Assembly (NCBI RefSeq): GCF_018446385.1
Contig: NC_056000.1
Span: 77,076,688-77,140,687 of the forward strand
Length of the DNA stretch: 64,000 nt
Direction: 5' to 3'
DNA from: Zingiber officinale
Taxonomy: Eukaryota > Streptophyta > Magnoliopsida > Zingiberales > Zingiberaceae
The notes under the pieces: model-generated
What the model was told of the DNA's origin: nothing
The model's database searches: none
Seen by the model: only the letters and a program-made list of their open reading frames with translations
Made by a program: the position numbers and the translations under genes
Shown here: in pieces, positions 46,704-58,141 of the stretch
Position numbering within the stretch: the stretch's first letter is position 1
Layout: each line of letters begins with the position of its first letter

Positions 46704-48305
46704 ATAGGACAGTGGATTCTGGTTCAGTATTGATGGGAAACGATATGTCATGCAAAGTTATCGACATAGGGAACGTCAGAATCAAGATGTTTGATGGTGT
46801 GATCAGAACTTTGTGTGATGTCAGATATATACTAGAGCTAAGGAAGAACTTGATCTCACTAGGCACACTGGATGGTATTGGTTGCAATTACAAATCAGTG
46901 AGCTGGGTGATGAAGGTCAGCAAGGGAGCTCTGACGGTAATGAAAGGACAAAAGGTAGCAGGAAACATCTACAAGTTGATAGGGACTACAGTTGTAGGTG
47001 GAGCCGTCTCAGTGGAGTCTGAATCAGACAGTACTGTCTTGTGGCATATGCGGCTAGGGCATATGGGTGAACGTAGGATGCTAGAACTTCACAAGAGAGA
47101 TTTGTTAAAGGGCGTCAAGACGTGTAAGCTTGAATTCTACAAATTCTATGATCTTGGGAAACAGAGAAAAGTGCAATTCAAGACGGCAACAAAAAAGACG
47201 AAAGGGATTCTGGACTACGTACATACTGATCTCTGGGGACCAACCAGTGTAGCATCATATGGAGGGAACTTATATTTTGTGAGTTTTACTGATGATTTCT
47301 CACGAAAAGTCTGGGTATACTTTATGCGTCATAAGTCGAAAACTTTTACAAAGTTTAAACTGAGGAAAACTGAAGTGGAGAATCAGACCCAAAGAAAGAT
47401 CAAATGTCTTAGGTCAGATAATGGGACTGAGTACATGGATTCAAAGTTTTAGGAATTTTGTGAGCAGCATAGGATAATGAGGCATTTCTTCATTCGCAGG
47501 ATACCTTATCAGAACAGGGTAGCGGAAAGGTTGAATAGGACAATCATTGAGAAAGCAAGATGTCTTAAACTGAATGCAGGTCTTGCAAAGAATTTCTGGA
47601 TGGAAGCGGTTAACATGACATGTTATCTCATTAATAGATAACTAAGGGCAGCACTAGAAGGCAGAGTATCAGAGGAAGTATGGATAGGGAATCAAGTAGA
47701 TTACTTTCATCTTCGAGTTTTTGGATGTCCAGCTTATATGGACATATCTAGTGAGGAAAGATCAAAGCTGGATGCGAAGTCAAAGCAGTGCATTTTTCTG
47801 GGGTATCAGAAAGGAGTTAAAGGCTTCAACCTTTGGGATCCTAAGGCAAACGAGGTGGTGATCAGCAAAGATGTGGTGTTTGACGAGAAAGCTATGTTAC
47901 AACGTACTTAGGAAGAAGGAAAGGAAACACCACAGAGAAACATGGAGAAAGATATTGTGCAGGTGGAGCTAGAGAATCATGACTCTGATGATTCTAGCTC
48001 AGAGCACATGGAGCATCGCACTATAGCTAGTGGTAGAACGAGACGAGTCGTAAAATCATCCACTAGATACAAATTCGAAGACTTGGTATCTTATGCGCTT
48101 ATCACTAGTAGCGGAGATCCTACATCTTTTCAGGAGGTGATACACAATTCTGAGAAGGACAGGAGGACGGGTGCTATGGCTGAGGAGATGGAGTCGTTGC
48201 ATAAAAACCAAACGTGGGATCTAGTGGAACTTCCTAATAGAGAGAAAGCTATGAGATGTAAGTGGATATTCAAGAAGAAAGAAGTAATGTCAGAAGGAGA
48301 AGAAG
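46704..48305 (+). pseudogene. pol: copia E pol: integrase and start of reverse transcriptase
   Basis: Pol resumes after H. The GAG-pre-integrase part reads LWHMRLGHMGERRMLELHK. The integrase core reads YVHTDLWGP, FTDDFSRKVW and CLRSDNGTEY. Next come IPYQNRVAERLNRTIIEKAR with the Glu region, then FGCPAYMDI and the RT start NQTWDLVELP. In-frame stops occur at about 47450, 47639 and 47909. The sequence reaches the conserved MSEGEE at 48290-48305, where CACTA element G begins. The RT core is absent. Confidence 0.85.
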
Positions 48306-48344
48306 CACTACAACAAAAACCCTCATAGACATTAGTGGAACAAC

Positions 48345-48545
48345 AACGATTTTAAGCAAAAACCAATGTCTTTGAGTATTTTACACCGGTTTTTTCAAAA
48401 ACCGGTGTCTATCAGCGCAGATTTTCGCTCATAGACATCGATTTTTTTAGCCGATGTCTATGAGCACCCATTTTTCGTTAATAGACACCGGTTTTAACAG
48501 CGATTTTTAAAACCGGTGTCTATGATAATTTTCTTGTTCTATCTA
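48345..48545. repeat. left subterminal repeats of G
   Basis: ACCGGTTTTT/AAAACCGGTGTCTAT-type words are repeated several times in direct and inverted order just inside the left end. They are putative transposase-binding sites by analogy with other CACTA elements. Confidence 0.75.
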
Positions 48546-48862
48546 CAAAATCGGATAGTAAAAAACTGTTGTTAAAAGTGGTGTTAATGAACCAAAATAA
48601 AATAATTTAATTTTTCTACCAATACTTAGCTAAAATTTTCAACACTTTAACTCTTCCCTCCGACCTAAACCTAGCTATATGGCGCCGCCCACAGGAGGCA
48701 GAGAGAGAGAGCCGTCTTCGGGCGACTCACCTTCTCCGCCTCTATCTTCTCCTCCCCTCCCATCGCCGACCCAATCTCGACCTCCTTCGTTCTCCCAAAT
48801 CGAAGCAGATAGAAACAGAGATCGAAGATCTGTGCTTCCGATTCACCGCTTGATCCGCCAAG

Positions 48863-50833
48863 ATGCGGATAGGTTCCGAGAAGGCATCGCCCCTTGATCT
48901 CTTGTCGGTCGTCGTCGCCTCCCTCTCCGACGGATATGGGCTCGATTCCGGCACTGGGGATGCGTTCGTGGAGAACCGGCTGTTGATCGCCGTCCTGAAC
49001 ATCGTCATCGCCGTGCTCGTCGGTTGCGTGGCAATCTTCTTCATCTGGAGATCGAGCGGAAGGAAGCCCGCCGAGCCGTCGAAGCCGCTAGTGGTGAAGA
49101 CCCAGATGGATATAGAGGAGGACCAAGGGAAGAAGAAGGTCACCGTCTTCTTTGGGACGCAGACCAGGACGGCTGAGGGGTTCGCGAAGGTTAGGGTTTT
49201 TATCCGAGTAGTTCATTTTTTGAATTTTTCTCCCATGATCTTAGATCCCCCCCCCCCCTTCTAGGCGCTGGCTGAGGAGGCTAAAGCACGGTACCCTAAT
49301 GCCATATTTAAAGTCATGGATATCGTAAGATTATCTTCCTTCTGTTTCAGATAATTGGAAATACTACTGATTAATTGACTGATCTGTAGTTAGTTTCCTC
49401 AATTATAGGACGAATATGCTACTGAGGATGATGAGTACGAGGAGAACCTGAAAAAGGAGAGCTTGGCTTTGTTCTTCTTGGCTACGTAAGTTAAAAGCCA
49501 GGAATTTTTTGTTTTTATAAACGATCAATTTCCTCAAAGTTCGAGCTGATCCCTTTGTTTTCTTTAGGTATGGAGATGGCGAGCCTACTGATAATGCTGC
49601 CCGGTTCTACAAATGGTTTATAGAGGTTCTGGAAGCATGCACATTTAGTTAATCTATTCTACCAATAATCTTTTTTCCTTGATCGATTGCTGATTATTAG
49701 TTTTTATAAGGGAAAGAGAGAGGAACCTGGTTGGAAAATCTTCAATTTGGTGTGTTTAGTTTGGGCAATCAGCAATATGAACATTTTAATAAGGTTTGGC
49801 ATGATGAAATTGTCAGTATTCTTTTTGTGGGAATTGCTTGGCTGATATATTTGTGTATTGTGTCCTTGCAAAGGTTGTTGTGGTGGTCGATGAACTGCTT
49901 CATGAGCAAGGTATATAGTTGATTTATTTAGTTTGTGATTTGACTAAGTCACATATGCTCTTAAAGCTTATTTTAAATCCTATCTTCAGTTGCAAGCTCA
50001 AAGTTCATGCATTTCATTTTTCTAGAGAATTTAACTTGTTTTGTAGACTAATTGTTACTCTAAAAACTTGTAAAGTCAACATGGTATGAGGAGTTACTAA
50101 GAAACAGTTGAGTAGTCATGTTATCTGTGAGTTTCATACATACAACTGTAATGTAGTAGTCATGTGCAAGTTTGTAGATGTGTTTAATGAATTTAAGCAT
50201 CATTCGTACTTGGATATTCTTCTATATTTTTTTTCCTCTGCATAGGCGCCAAGCACATTGTCCAAGTGGGGTTGGGAGATGATGATCAGGGTATTGAGGA
50301 TGACTTCTCTGCATGGTATGTAGTATCAGCAAACTTTTATGCATGCCATCCAAATTTCAATGTCGGCTACTGCTATTTTTTAGTTTTCTATTTTTTTTTC
50401 TCTTTTGTCCATCATTATCTCATTACTCCTTTGTGGAATATGAAATATCAACTGTACTTTCAGGAGGGAGCTTCTTTGGTTGGAGTTGGATAAGTTACTT
50501 CAGGATGAAAATGAGACAGGTGCATCTACTCCTTATACAGCTGTCATTCCTGAATACCGGGTTGTATTTGTCAAGCCTGAAGAAGTTCCATATCTGGACA
50601 AAAGTTTGAGTTTTGCAAATGGCCATGCTATTCATGACATACAACATCCATGCAGGTAGAGATGCTCTTTACAAAGATAATTTAAAAACAGTACTGGTTA
50701 CGATTTTCCAGTCCATGAAAATCATATCTAACACAACTTGTGTATCTTCAAGGGCTAATGTGGCTGTAAGACGAGAGCTTCATACTTCAGCTTCGGACCG
50801 GTCCTGCATCCATTTGGAGTTTGACATAGATGG
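48863..50833 (+). pseudogene. captured NADPH-cytochrome P450 reductase fragment, exons 1-9
   Basis: This is the 5' half of a plant P450 reductase, the ER-anchored flavoprotein that passes electrons from NADPH to P450s. The exons run 48863-49189, 49265-49324, 49409-49485, 49568-49625, 49711-49793, 49874-49910, 50246-50315, 50464-50655 and 50753-50833, all with GT/AG introns. The ATG at 48863 is followed by a transmembrane anchor (LLIAVLNIVIAVLVGCVAIFF), the FMN site (GTQTRTAEGFAK, with Gly to Arg in the usual TGT), [50 protein letters not shown] and [13 protein letters not shown]. It stops at HLEFDI, so the FAD/NADPH domains are missing. Exon 5 is one base short and shifts the frame. About 200 bp of upstream DNA (48660-48862) looks like the native 5' leader. 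Confidence 0.93.
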
Positions 50834-51280
50834 TGTTGTGCAAAGAGAGGGCAATACCTCTCAACCTTTCTGAACCGCGGAAGAAGAGGAAGAGAGAAAA
50901 GAGATCGCGCGGAACAACAAGACAAAGACACACAAAAGAGAGCAAACACCAGGAAGGAGAAGAAGAAGAGAAAGAAAAAGAGTTACCGTGGTTCGGCGAC
51001 TTGCCTACTCCACAAAACGGCCGAAGCTTTATTAGAATTCTCTTCTACACAAGAGAATCACATCTAATGATTCTTGTGTTCTCTGATCTACAATGGGTTT
51101 ACAATGATCCCTATAAATACTGCTAAACCCCCAGACCCGGTAAAATCGTAACAGAATTTGTTATGAAAAACATAACAAAATTCTGTTATATAAAATCTTA
51201 ACAGAATTTTATTACGAAAAATCTTAACAGATTTTTCTTCCATGATATCCCTTCATCCAAATATGAGCCACTCGTCAACA
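50834..51280 (-). repeat. 3' LTR of F
   Basis: This 447-bp LTR is TGTTGTGCAAAG...CTCGTCAACA in plus orientation. A TATTTATAGG box lies on the minus strand near 51115. The minus-strand PPT AAGGTGGAGAT abuts it at 51281-51291. Confidence 0.92.
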
Positions 51281-51370
51281 ATCTCCACCTTGGCGAATAT
51301 TCACCCCTTCGAAGAATACGAATATCTGGACAAAACTCCATCTGGATCTCTGGGTCTGGGCTTCCTTCCT

Positions 51371-54281
51371 CTAGCATCTAGAGATATGGATCAAGTTCAA
51401 GCAATGCTTAAACTTCTCTGTGGTCACTGGCTTTGTCAGCATATCTGCAGCATTGTCTGCAGTGTGAACCTTCTCAAGTTGAATTTCCCCGGAAGCAATC
51501 AACTCTCTGATCTTGTGAAACCTCACATCAATGTGTTTGGTTCTCGCATGATACACCTGATTCTTCGCCAAATAGATAGCACTCTGACTATCGCATAACA
51601 ACTTGACTCCACCTTGCTGAACACCCAGTTCTCTGACCAACCCTGTAAGCCATAAAGCTTCCTTCGCTGCTTCAGCTGCTGCCATGTACTCGGATTCCGT
51701 AGTAGACAATGCAACAATAGATTGTATCATAGATTTCCAACAAATAGGTCCTCCTGCCACAGTGAATACGTATCCTGTAGTAGACCTCTTGTTATCTAAA
51801 TCTCCTGCATAGTCTGCATCTACGTACCCAGCAACTAAAGGATCTTCCGGTTGTCTACTGAACATGATGCCATAATTAGTTGTATTTCTCAAGTATCTGA
51901 AAATCCATTTCACTGCATCCCAATGTGGTCGACCAGGATTTGAGAGAAACTTGCTTACCATACTAACTACTTGCGCCAAATCTGGTCTCGTGCAAACCAT
52001 GGCATACATCAGACAACCAACTGTACTGGCATAAGGAACCTTTGACATCTCTTGGATCTCGTCATCCGTCTTTGGGCATTATATACTAGATAACTTGAAG
52101 TGATGCATAAGGGGTGTGCTTACCGATTTTGCAATCTTCATGTTGAACATATCCTACACCTTCTCAACATAGCTACTTTGAGACAACCATAATCTCCCTG
52201 CAGCCCTATTCCTATGAATCTCCATCCAAGAATCTTCTTGGCCTCTCCCAAATCTTTCATGTCAAATTCCTTGCTCAGTAGCCTCTTCAATTTGTCAACC
52301 TCTCTCATCTTCTTCACAACAATGAGCATGTCATCTACGTATAGTAGTAAGAAAATCAATGATTCATCTTCAAGGCCCTTCACATATATGCAGCAGTCAT
52401 ACTCGCATCTCCTATATCCGTTTTGAATCATGTATGAATCAAAACGTTTGTACCATTGCCTAGGAGATTGTTTCAGTCCATAGAGCGATTTCTTCAACTT
52501 ACAAACCAACTGCTCTTGTCCGGACTGACTAAATCCCTCAGGTTGTGACATAAAAATCTGCTCCTCCAAATTTCCATGAAGAAATGTCGTCTTCACATCC
52601 ATTTGCTCCAAATACAAATCGTGATGTGCCACCAAAGCCAATACCGCTCTAATTGACGTATGTCTTACCACTGGAGAGAAAATTTCTTCATAGTCAATCC
52701 CCTTTCTTTGTGAATACCCCTTTGCTACCAACCGAGCCTTAAACTTCACTTCTTCTCCCTCTGACATTGCTTCTTTCTTCTTGAATATCCACTTGCACCC
52801 TATAGCTTTCTCTCCTTCAGGAAGTTCCACTAGATCCCACGTTTGGTTCTTATGCAACGACTCCATCTCCTCTGCCATAGCACCCGTCCACCTGTCCTTT
52901 TCAGAGCTATGTATTGCCTCCTGAAAAGATGTAGGGTCTCCGCTACTAGTGGTAAGTGCATAAGATACCAAGTCTTCGAATCCGTATCTAGTGGGTGGTT
53001 TTACGACTCGTCTCGTTCTACCACTAGCTATAGTGTGATGCTCCATGTGCTCTGAGCTAGAATCATCGAAGTCATGAGTCTCTAGCTCCACCTGCACAAT
53101 ATCTTTCTCCATGTTTCTCTGTGGTGTTTCCTTTCCTTCTTCCTGAGTACGTTGTAACATAGCTTTCTCGTCAAACACCACATCTCTGCTGATCACCACC
53201 TTGTTTGCCTTAGGATCCCAAAGCTTGAAGCCTTTAACTCCTTTCTGATAGCCCAGAAAAATGCATTGCTTTGACTTTGCATCCAGCTTTGATCTTTCCT
53301 CACTAGATATGTGCATATAGGCTGGACATCCAAAAACTCGAAGATGAGAGTATTCTACTTGATTCCCTGTCCATACTTCCTCTGATACATTCTTGGCTTA
53401 TAGTATTAATGATAACAGCCATGTTAACCGCTTCTACTAAAAAATTCTTTGCTAGCCCTGCATTCAATCTGAGACATCTTACCTTCTCAATGATTATTCT
53501 GTTCAACCTTTTAACCACCCCGTTCTGCTGAGGTGTCTTGCGAACTCAAAAATACCTCATTATCTCATGCTACTCATGGAATTCCCGAAACTTTGAATAT
53601 GTGTAATCAATCCCATTGTCCGACCTAAGACATTTGATCTTCCTTCCAGCGTGGTTCTCGGCTTCAGATTTTCACAGTTTAAACTTTGAAAAAGTTTTTG
53701 ACTTGTAACACATAAAGTATACTTAGACCTTTTATGAGTAATCATCAATAAAACTCACAAAATACAAGTACCCTCCACGTGATGCTACATTGGCTAGTCC
53801 CTAGAGATCTCCTTATGTAGTCCGAATTCCCTCCGTCTTGTTTGTTGCCATCTTAAATTGCACTTTGCTCTGTTTCCCAAGAACACGATTTGCGAATTCA
53901 AGCTTGCAGGTTTGACACCCTTCAACAAATCTCTTGTGAAGTTCTAGCATCCCACGCTCACCCATATGCCTAGCGATATGCCACAAGACTGCCTTATCTA
54001 TAGCGACACTCCACCTACAATTGTAGTCCCTATCAACCTGTAGATGTTTCCTGCTACCTTTTGTCCTTTCATTACCTTGAGCTCCTTTACTCACCACCGA
54101 TTTGTAATTACAACCAATACCATCCAGTGTGCCTAGTGAGATCAAGTTCTTCCTTAGCTCTGGTATATATCGACATCACATAAAGTTCTGATCACACCAT
54201 CAAACATCTTGATTCTGACATTCCCTATGCCGATAACCTTGCATGATGCATCGTTTCCCATCAACACTGAACCAGAATCCA
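51371..54281 (-). pseudogene. pol: copia F pol (IN-RT-RNaseH), several frameshifts
   Basis: From high to low coordinates: broken integrase pieces (54145-53303), a 392-codon RT frame (53316-52138) and a 225-codon RNase H frame (52048-51371). The RT frame has [34 protein letters not shown] and YVDDMLIV, so both catalytic Asp motifs are intact. The RNase H frame has AGYVDADYAGD and STTESEYMA. The integrase zone carries at least four frame changes or stops. RT-RNaseH appears nearly intact, with a frame break around 52050-52190. Confidence 0.85.
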
Positions 54282-55231
54282 CTACCTATAGGTGTCAAAC
54301 CAATCCTTGTTTGGAGTCATGTGATATGAACATGCAGAGTCTAAAATCCATGCATCCGTCAGCTGCTCCGAACTTGACATAACTGATAGCATATCTCCAT
54401 CACCGCTTTCTGAATTTTCTTCTTCAACTATGTTTGCAGACTTTGCCGAACTACTTTTGTTCTCTACAACATATTTCTTTATCTCTGGACAATTTCTCTT
54501 GATATGACCTTTACCTCCACATTTGTAGCACGTGATCACCTTCTTCCTTCTCGACTTAGAATGAGTCTTGTTGTTGTTGTCATATCCATGTCGAGATTTG
54601 CTCCTACCACGCTCTTGGTTGCTATTTACCACAAGTCCTCCTTGAGAAATTTCATCGCTTGTTTTCTTCCTTTGGTGAAAACCTAGCAACGCACTTGTGA
54701 TCTCCTCCAATTTGAGAGTTTCCTTACCCCACATCAAAGTAGTAACCAAATTCTCGTACGTAGGAGATGAAGGTAGAGAATTCAACAACATCAGCGCCTT
54801 GTCTTCGTCTTCGATCTTCACATCAATCCGCTTCAGATCACTTACAATCTGGTTGAATACGTTGATGTGCTGGCTCAGATCGGTTCCTTCTGTCATCTTC
54901 AGCCCGAATAATTTCTGCTTGAGATACAGCTTGTTTGTCAATGATTTTGACATGCGGTGCTTTCCAGCTTTTGCCAAACTGTCACCGGTGACTCCTCGTC
55001 CATGACATGGTACATCACGTCATCCGTAAGACAAAGCCTGATTGTTGCTACTGCCTTCGCCTGAAGTTCTTCCCAATCTGATTTCTCCATGCTTTCCGGT
55101 TTTCTTTCTCCTAGCACCTTCACCATGCCTTGTTGCACCAACAAGTCCTTGACCCTTCTCTGCCATAATCCAAAGTTTCCGGTTCCGTCAAACTTCACCA
55201 TATCAAACTTCGCAGAAGTCGTCCCCGACAT
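54282..55231 (-). pseudogene. gag: copia F gag and protease start
   Basis: The ATG is at 55231-55229, 30 bp after the PBS. The copia gag domain and a CCHC knuckle (CYKCGGKGHIKRNC near 54490-54531) are followed by the protease site ILDSACSYHM (about 54319-54345), with catalytic Asp retained. A one-base loss near 54950-54965 shifts the frame, and a TAG follows the protease start at 54282. The PBS TGGTATCAGAGC is on the minus strand at 55259-55270. Confidence 0.85.
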
Positions 55232-55272
55232 GTTGAAGAAATCTGCCAAAAACCTGGAGCTCTGATACCAAT

Positions 55273-55719
55273 TGTTGTGCAAAGAGAGGGCAATACCTCT
55301 CAACCTTTCTGAACTGCGGAAGAAGAGGAAGAGAGAAAAGAGATCGCGCGGAACAACAAGACAAAGATGCACAAAAGAGAGCAAACACCAGGAAGGAGAA
55401 GAAGAAGAGAAAGAAAAAGAGTTACCGTGGTTCGGCGACTTGCCTACTCCACAAAACGGCCGAAGCTTTATTAGAATTCTCTTCTACACAAGAGAATCAC
55501 ATCTAATGATTCTTGTGTTCTTTGATCTACAATGGGTTTACAATGATCCCTATAAATACTGCTAAACCCCCAGACCCGGTAAAATCGTAACAGAATTTGT
55601 TATGAAAAACATAACAAAATTCTGTTATATAAAATCTTAACAGAATTTTATTACGAAAAATCTTAACAGATTTTTCTTCCATGATATCCCTTCATCCAAA
55701 TATGAGCCACTCGTCAACA
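55273..55719 (-). repeat. 5' LTR of F
   Basis: This 447-bp LTR is about 99 percent identical to 50834-51280 and is followed by the GATGG duplication. Confidence 0.92.
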
Positions 55720-55769
55720 GATGGCACTGGAGAACATTATATATCACTCTCACTTGCATATTTTGAGAA

Positions 55770-55919
55770 CATGCAGGATGCATACACTAATTATATTTCT
55801 TTGTGTAGTTTTCACTGGATTTTGACTATCATCAATGTTGAGATGGAGATTAATTTTTTGTTAGATCCTCTTGGTCACCGCATTCGTGATCAAGATTGGA
55901 AATATGTTGTCAACATGTA
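55770..55919 (+). pseudogene. Ulp1-protease-like remnant of CACTA G
   Basis: The open stretch reads SFHWILTIINVE...LLDPLGHRIRDQDWKYVV. The HW and LDPL residues match the catalytic His and Asp region of Ulp1-type cysteine proteases carried by many plant CACTA elements. The catalytic Cys region is absent, and the frame ends at TAA before 55920. It lies directly after the end of the captured reductase sequence (55725-55770 is the junction zone) and indicates that G derives from a protease-carrying autonomous parent. Confidence 0.65.
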
Positions 55920-57378
55920 AGTTTTTTGGCTTCTTTTCTTACCTTTGTTGAAACATGGATGTATTTTGATGTGGTAATACAATTCCCACGGGTTATATGC
56001 ATGAAGGGCCTTGAAATTGTATAATGCGGAGGTGGGAAGGAAAGGGAAAAAACAACCAACATGAGAAGATGTCAAGGTATGTCTGATCCTTTTGATTAGC
56101 AACTGTTTCACTATCCTCGAAGGAATTCAGGGTCACTAATTTGTTATATGATGCTCTTGGTCCTTCCATGATTTTTGAATTCAACCATTATCATGCCTAG
56201 TAATTTGTTGTATGATGCTGTCGGTTCTTATCAATCTCTACACTTTAATTAGAAGGAGCAAATTATCTATGTTATATTCTAAGCAACATATACTAAGTGT
56301 CATATATGCACGCAATTATCCTTCAATGAATTAAGCATTATGAACAATAGTCTTCCACAGCAGCCTTTAAAAACTTAATATTCTATTTTATTTGATACAT
56401 GTACACATTTGTTTTAGTTATTTGACATATGGTGGATTATTGGGTCCTGATCATAAATTAACTTTGTATAAAGTATTATAGATTATCTTTGTTGCAAGTA
56501 TCAATTAGAAAGGGACTTTCTTTGGTTTAGATATTTTGCATTCCAAATTTAGTTTATTGGTAGTTCTCATCGCAAAACCAAACTGAAAAGCTTTCAAAAT
56601 GCTTGATTTAAAGTGTTAGAAGGATAGAGATCAGAAAAACTAGACTGGCCTCGTTAGAGCTAGAGCAGATATTTGGAAAAAAATAAATAAATCAAAATTA
56701 CATCTTTACCATTTCCAGCTTTCAAAATTGCATCTTTACTAATATATTATTTATATGTTTTTACAGTTTACAAATCTCAAGTACTCCAGAGTTGAAATTG
56801 CTGAAGTGCAGTTCGAGTGGGCTGAATGCATGCTAGATTACATTTGAAGTGCGGTTCTACCTTGATGTGTTGTTAAAAGAATGTTCTACCTTGATTCTGA
56901 TATCTATTAGCTTTTGATGTAAAAAGAATGTTTGTGTATTTTATGGATACTGTTGTAAGAAGATTATTTATGTAATTTGTGAATATTTGTGTATTTTATG
57001 GATATTGTTGAATGAAAAATATTTGTGTAATTTGTGAATATTTGTGTTTTTTTTGTTACTGTCGGTTTTTCATTGTTTCGGAAATCAAATTTGTGCTGTT
57101 AAAAAATACAGATATTACATCGGTTTTCCACAGTTGCAAAACCGGTATTATTAACTAATATTACATCGGTCGTATACCGCTGCCAAAACTGGTGTTATTA
57201 ACATATATATTACATCAGTTTTACACCGTTAATGAAACGGTATCGTTAAGTGATACTACACCGGTTTTAACCCGATGTCTAAAATAACAGACCTTTTACA
57301 TCGGCTTCATAAACATCGGTCGAAAATGTAATAGACACCGGTGGAAAATCGATGTCTATGAGGGTTTTTGTTGTAGTG
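55920..57378. other. right non-coding arm of CACTA G
   Basis: This AT-rich arm has no recognised gene. Subterminal repeats (TTACATCGGTTTTNCACCG-like) occur at 57055-57355, ending in the right inverted repeat. Confidence 0.75.
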
Positions 57379-58061
57379 AAGAGATGTCAAAGGTTCCTTA
57401 TGCCAGTGCAGTTGGTTGTCTAATGTATACCATGGTTTGCACGAGACCAGATTTGGCGTAAGCAGTTAGTATGGTGAGCAAGTTTCTCTCAAATCCTGGT
57501 CGACCATATTGGGATGTAGTGAAATAGATTTTCAAATACTTGAGAAATATAATTGATTATGACATCATGTTCAGTAGACAATTGGAAGATCTTTCAGTTG
57601 CTAGGTACATATATGCAGACTATGCATGAGATTTAGATAACAGGAGCTTTACTACCGGATATGTGTTCACTGTGGCAGAAGGACCTATTTGTTGGAAATC
57701 TATGATACAATATATTGTTGCTTTGTCTACTACGGAGTCTGAGTACATGGCAGCAGCTGAAGCAGTGAAGGAAGCTTTATGGCTTACAAGGTTGGTAAGA
57801 GAACTGGGTGTTCAGCAAGGTAGAGTCAAGTTGTTATGCGATAGCCAGAGTGCTATCTATTTAGCGAAGAATCAAGTGTATCATGCGAGAACCAAACACA
57901 TTGATGTGAGATTTCACAAGATCAGAGAGTTGATTGCTTCCAGAGAAATTCAACATGAGAAGGTTCACACTGCAAACAATGCTGCAGACATGCTGACAAA
58001 GCCCATGACCACAGAGAAGTTCGAGCATTGCTTGAACTTAATCTATATATCTAAATGCTAG
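57379..58061 (+). pseudogene. pol: copia E RNase H region
   Basis: Pol resumes after G at the MSKVPYAS motif. From 57382 to about 57660 it contains several stops. From 57663 it is an open 132-codon frame with ALSTTESEYMAAAEA, LLCDSQSAIYLAKN, YHARTKHIDVRFHKIRE and ADMLTKP, the usual end of copia RNase H. Confidence 0.85.
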
Positions 58062-58141
58062 AGGAAGGAAGTCCATACCCAGAGATCCAGGTGGAGCTTT
58101 ATTTAGATACTCGTATTCTTCGAAGGGGTGAATGTTCGCTA

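Larger units (their letters stand above)
50834..55719 (-). mobile_element. Ty1/copia element F inside the captured reductase fragment
   Basis: This is a 4,886-bp complete copia with 447-bp LTRs that differ at only about four positions, PBS, gag-pol and PPT, in minus orientation. The target duplication is GATGG (50829-50833 and 55720-55724), in exon 9 of the captured reductase. It is the same family as E; the LTR starts TGTTGACGAGTG in both. Confidence 0.93.
48306..57378. mobile_element. CACTA transposon G carrying a P450-reductase gene fragment
   Basis: The ends are perfect 27-bp inverted repeats beginning CACTACAACAAAAACCCTCA, flanked by a 3-bp target duplication AAG (48303-48305 and 57379-57381). 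Subterminal regions (48345-48545 and 57055-57355) hold many copies of an ACCGGT/ACATCGGTTTT motif in both orientations, as is usual for CACTA elements. Without the nested copia F, the element is about 4.2 kb. The interior contains a host gene fragment in plus orientation and a short Ulp1-protease-like remnant. No TNP2-type transposase is visible, so G would have moved non-autonomously. Confidence 0.92.

Noticed and set aside
48863-50833. A functional P450 reductase gene
   Set aside because: It lacks the FAD/NADPH domains, exon 5 is frameshifted, the FMN motif is altered, and the whole fragment lies between CACTA termini with a target duplication.
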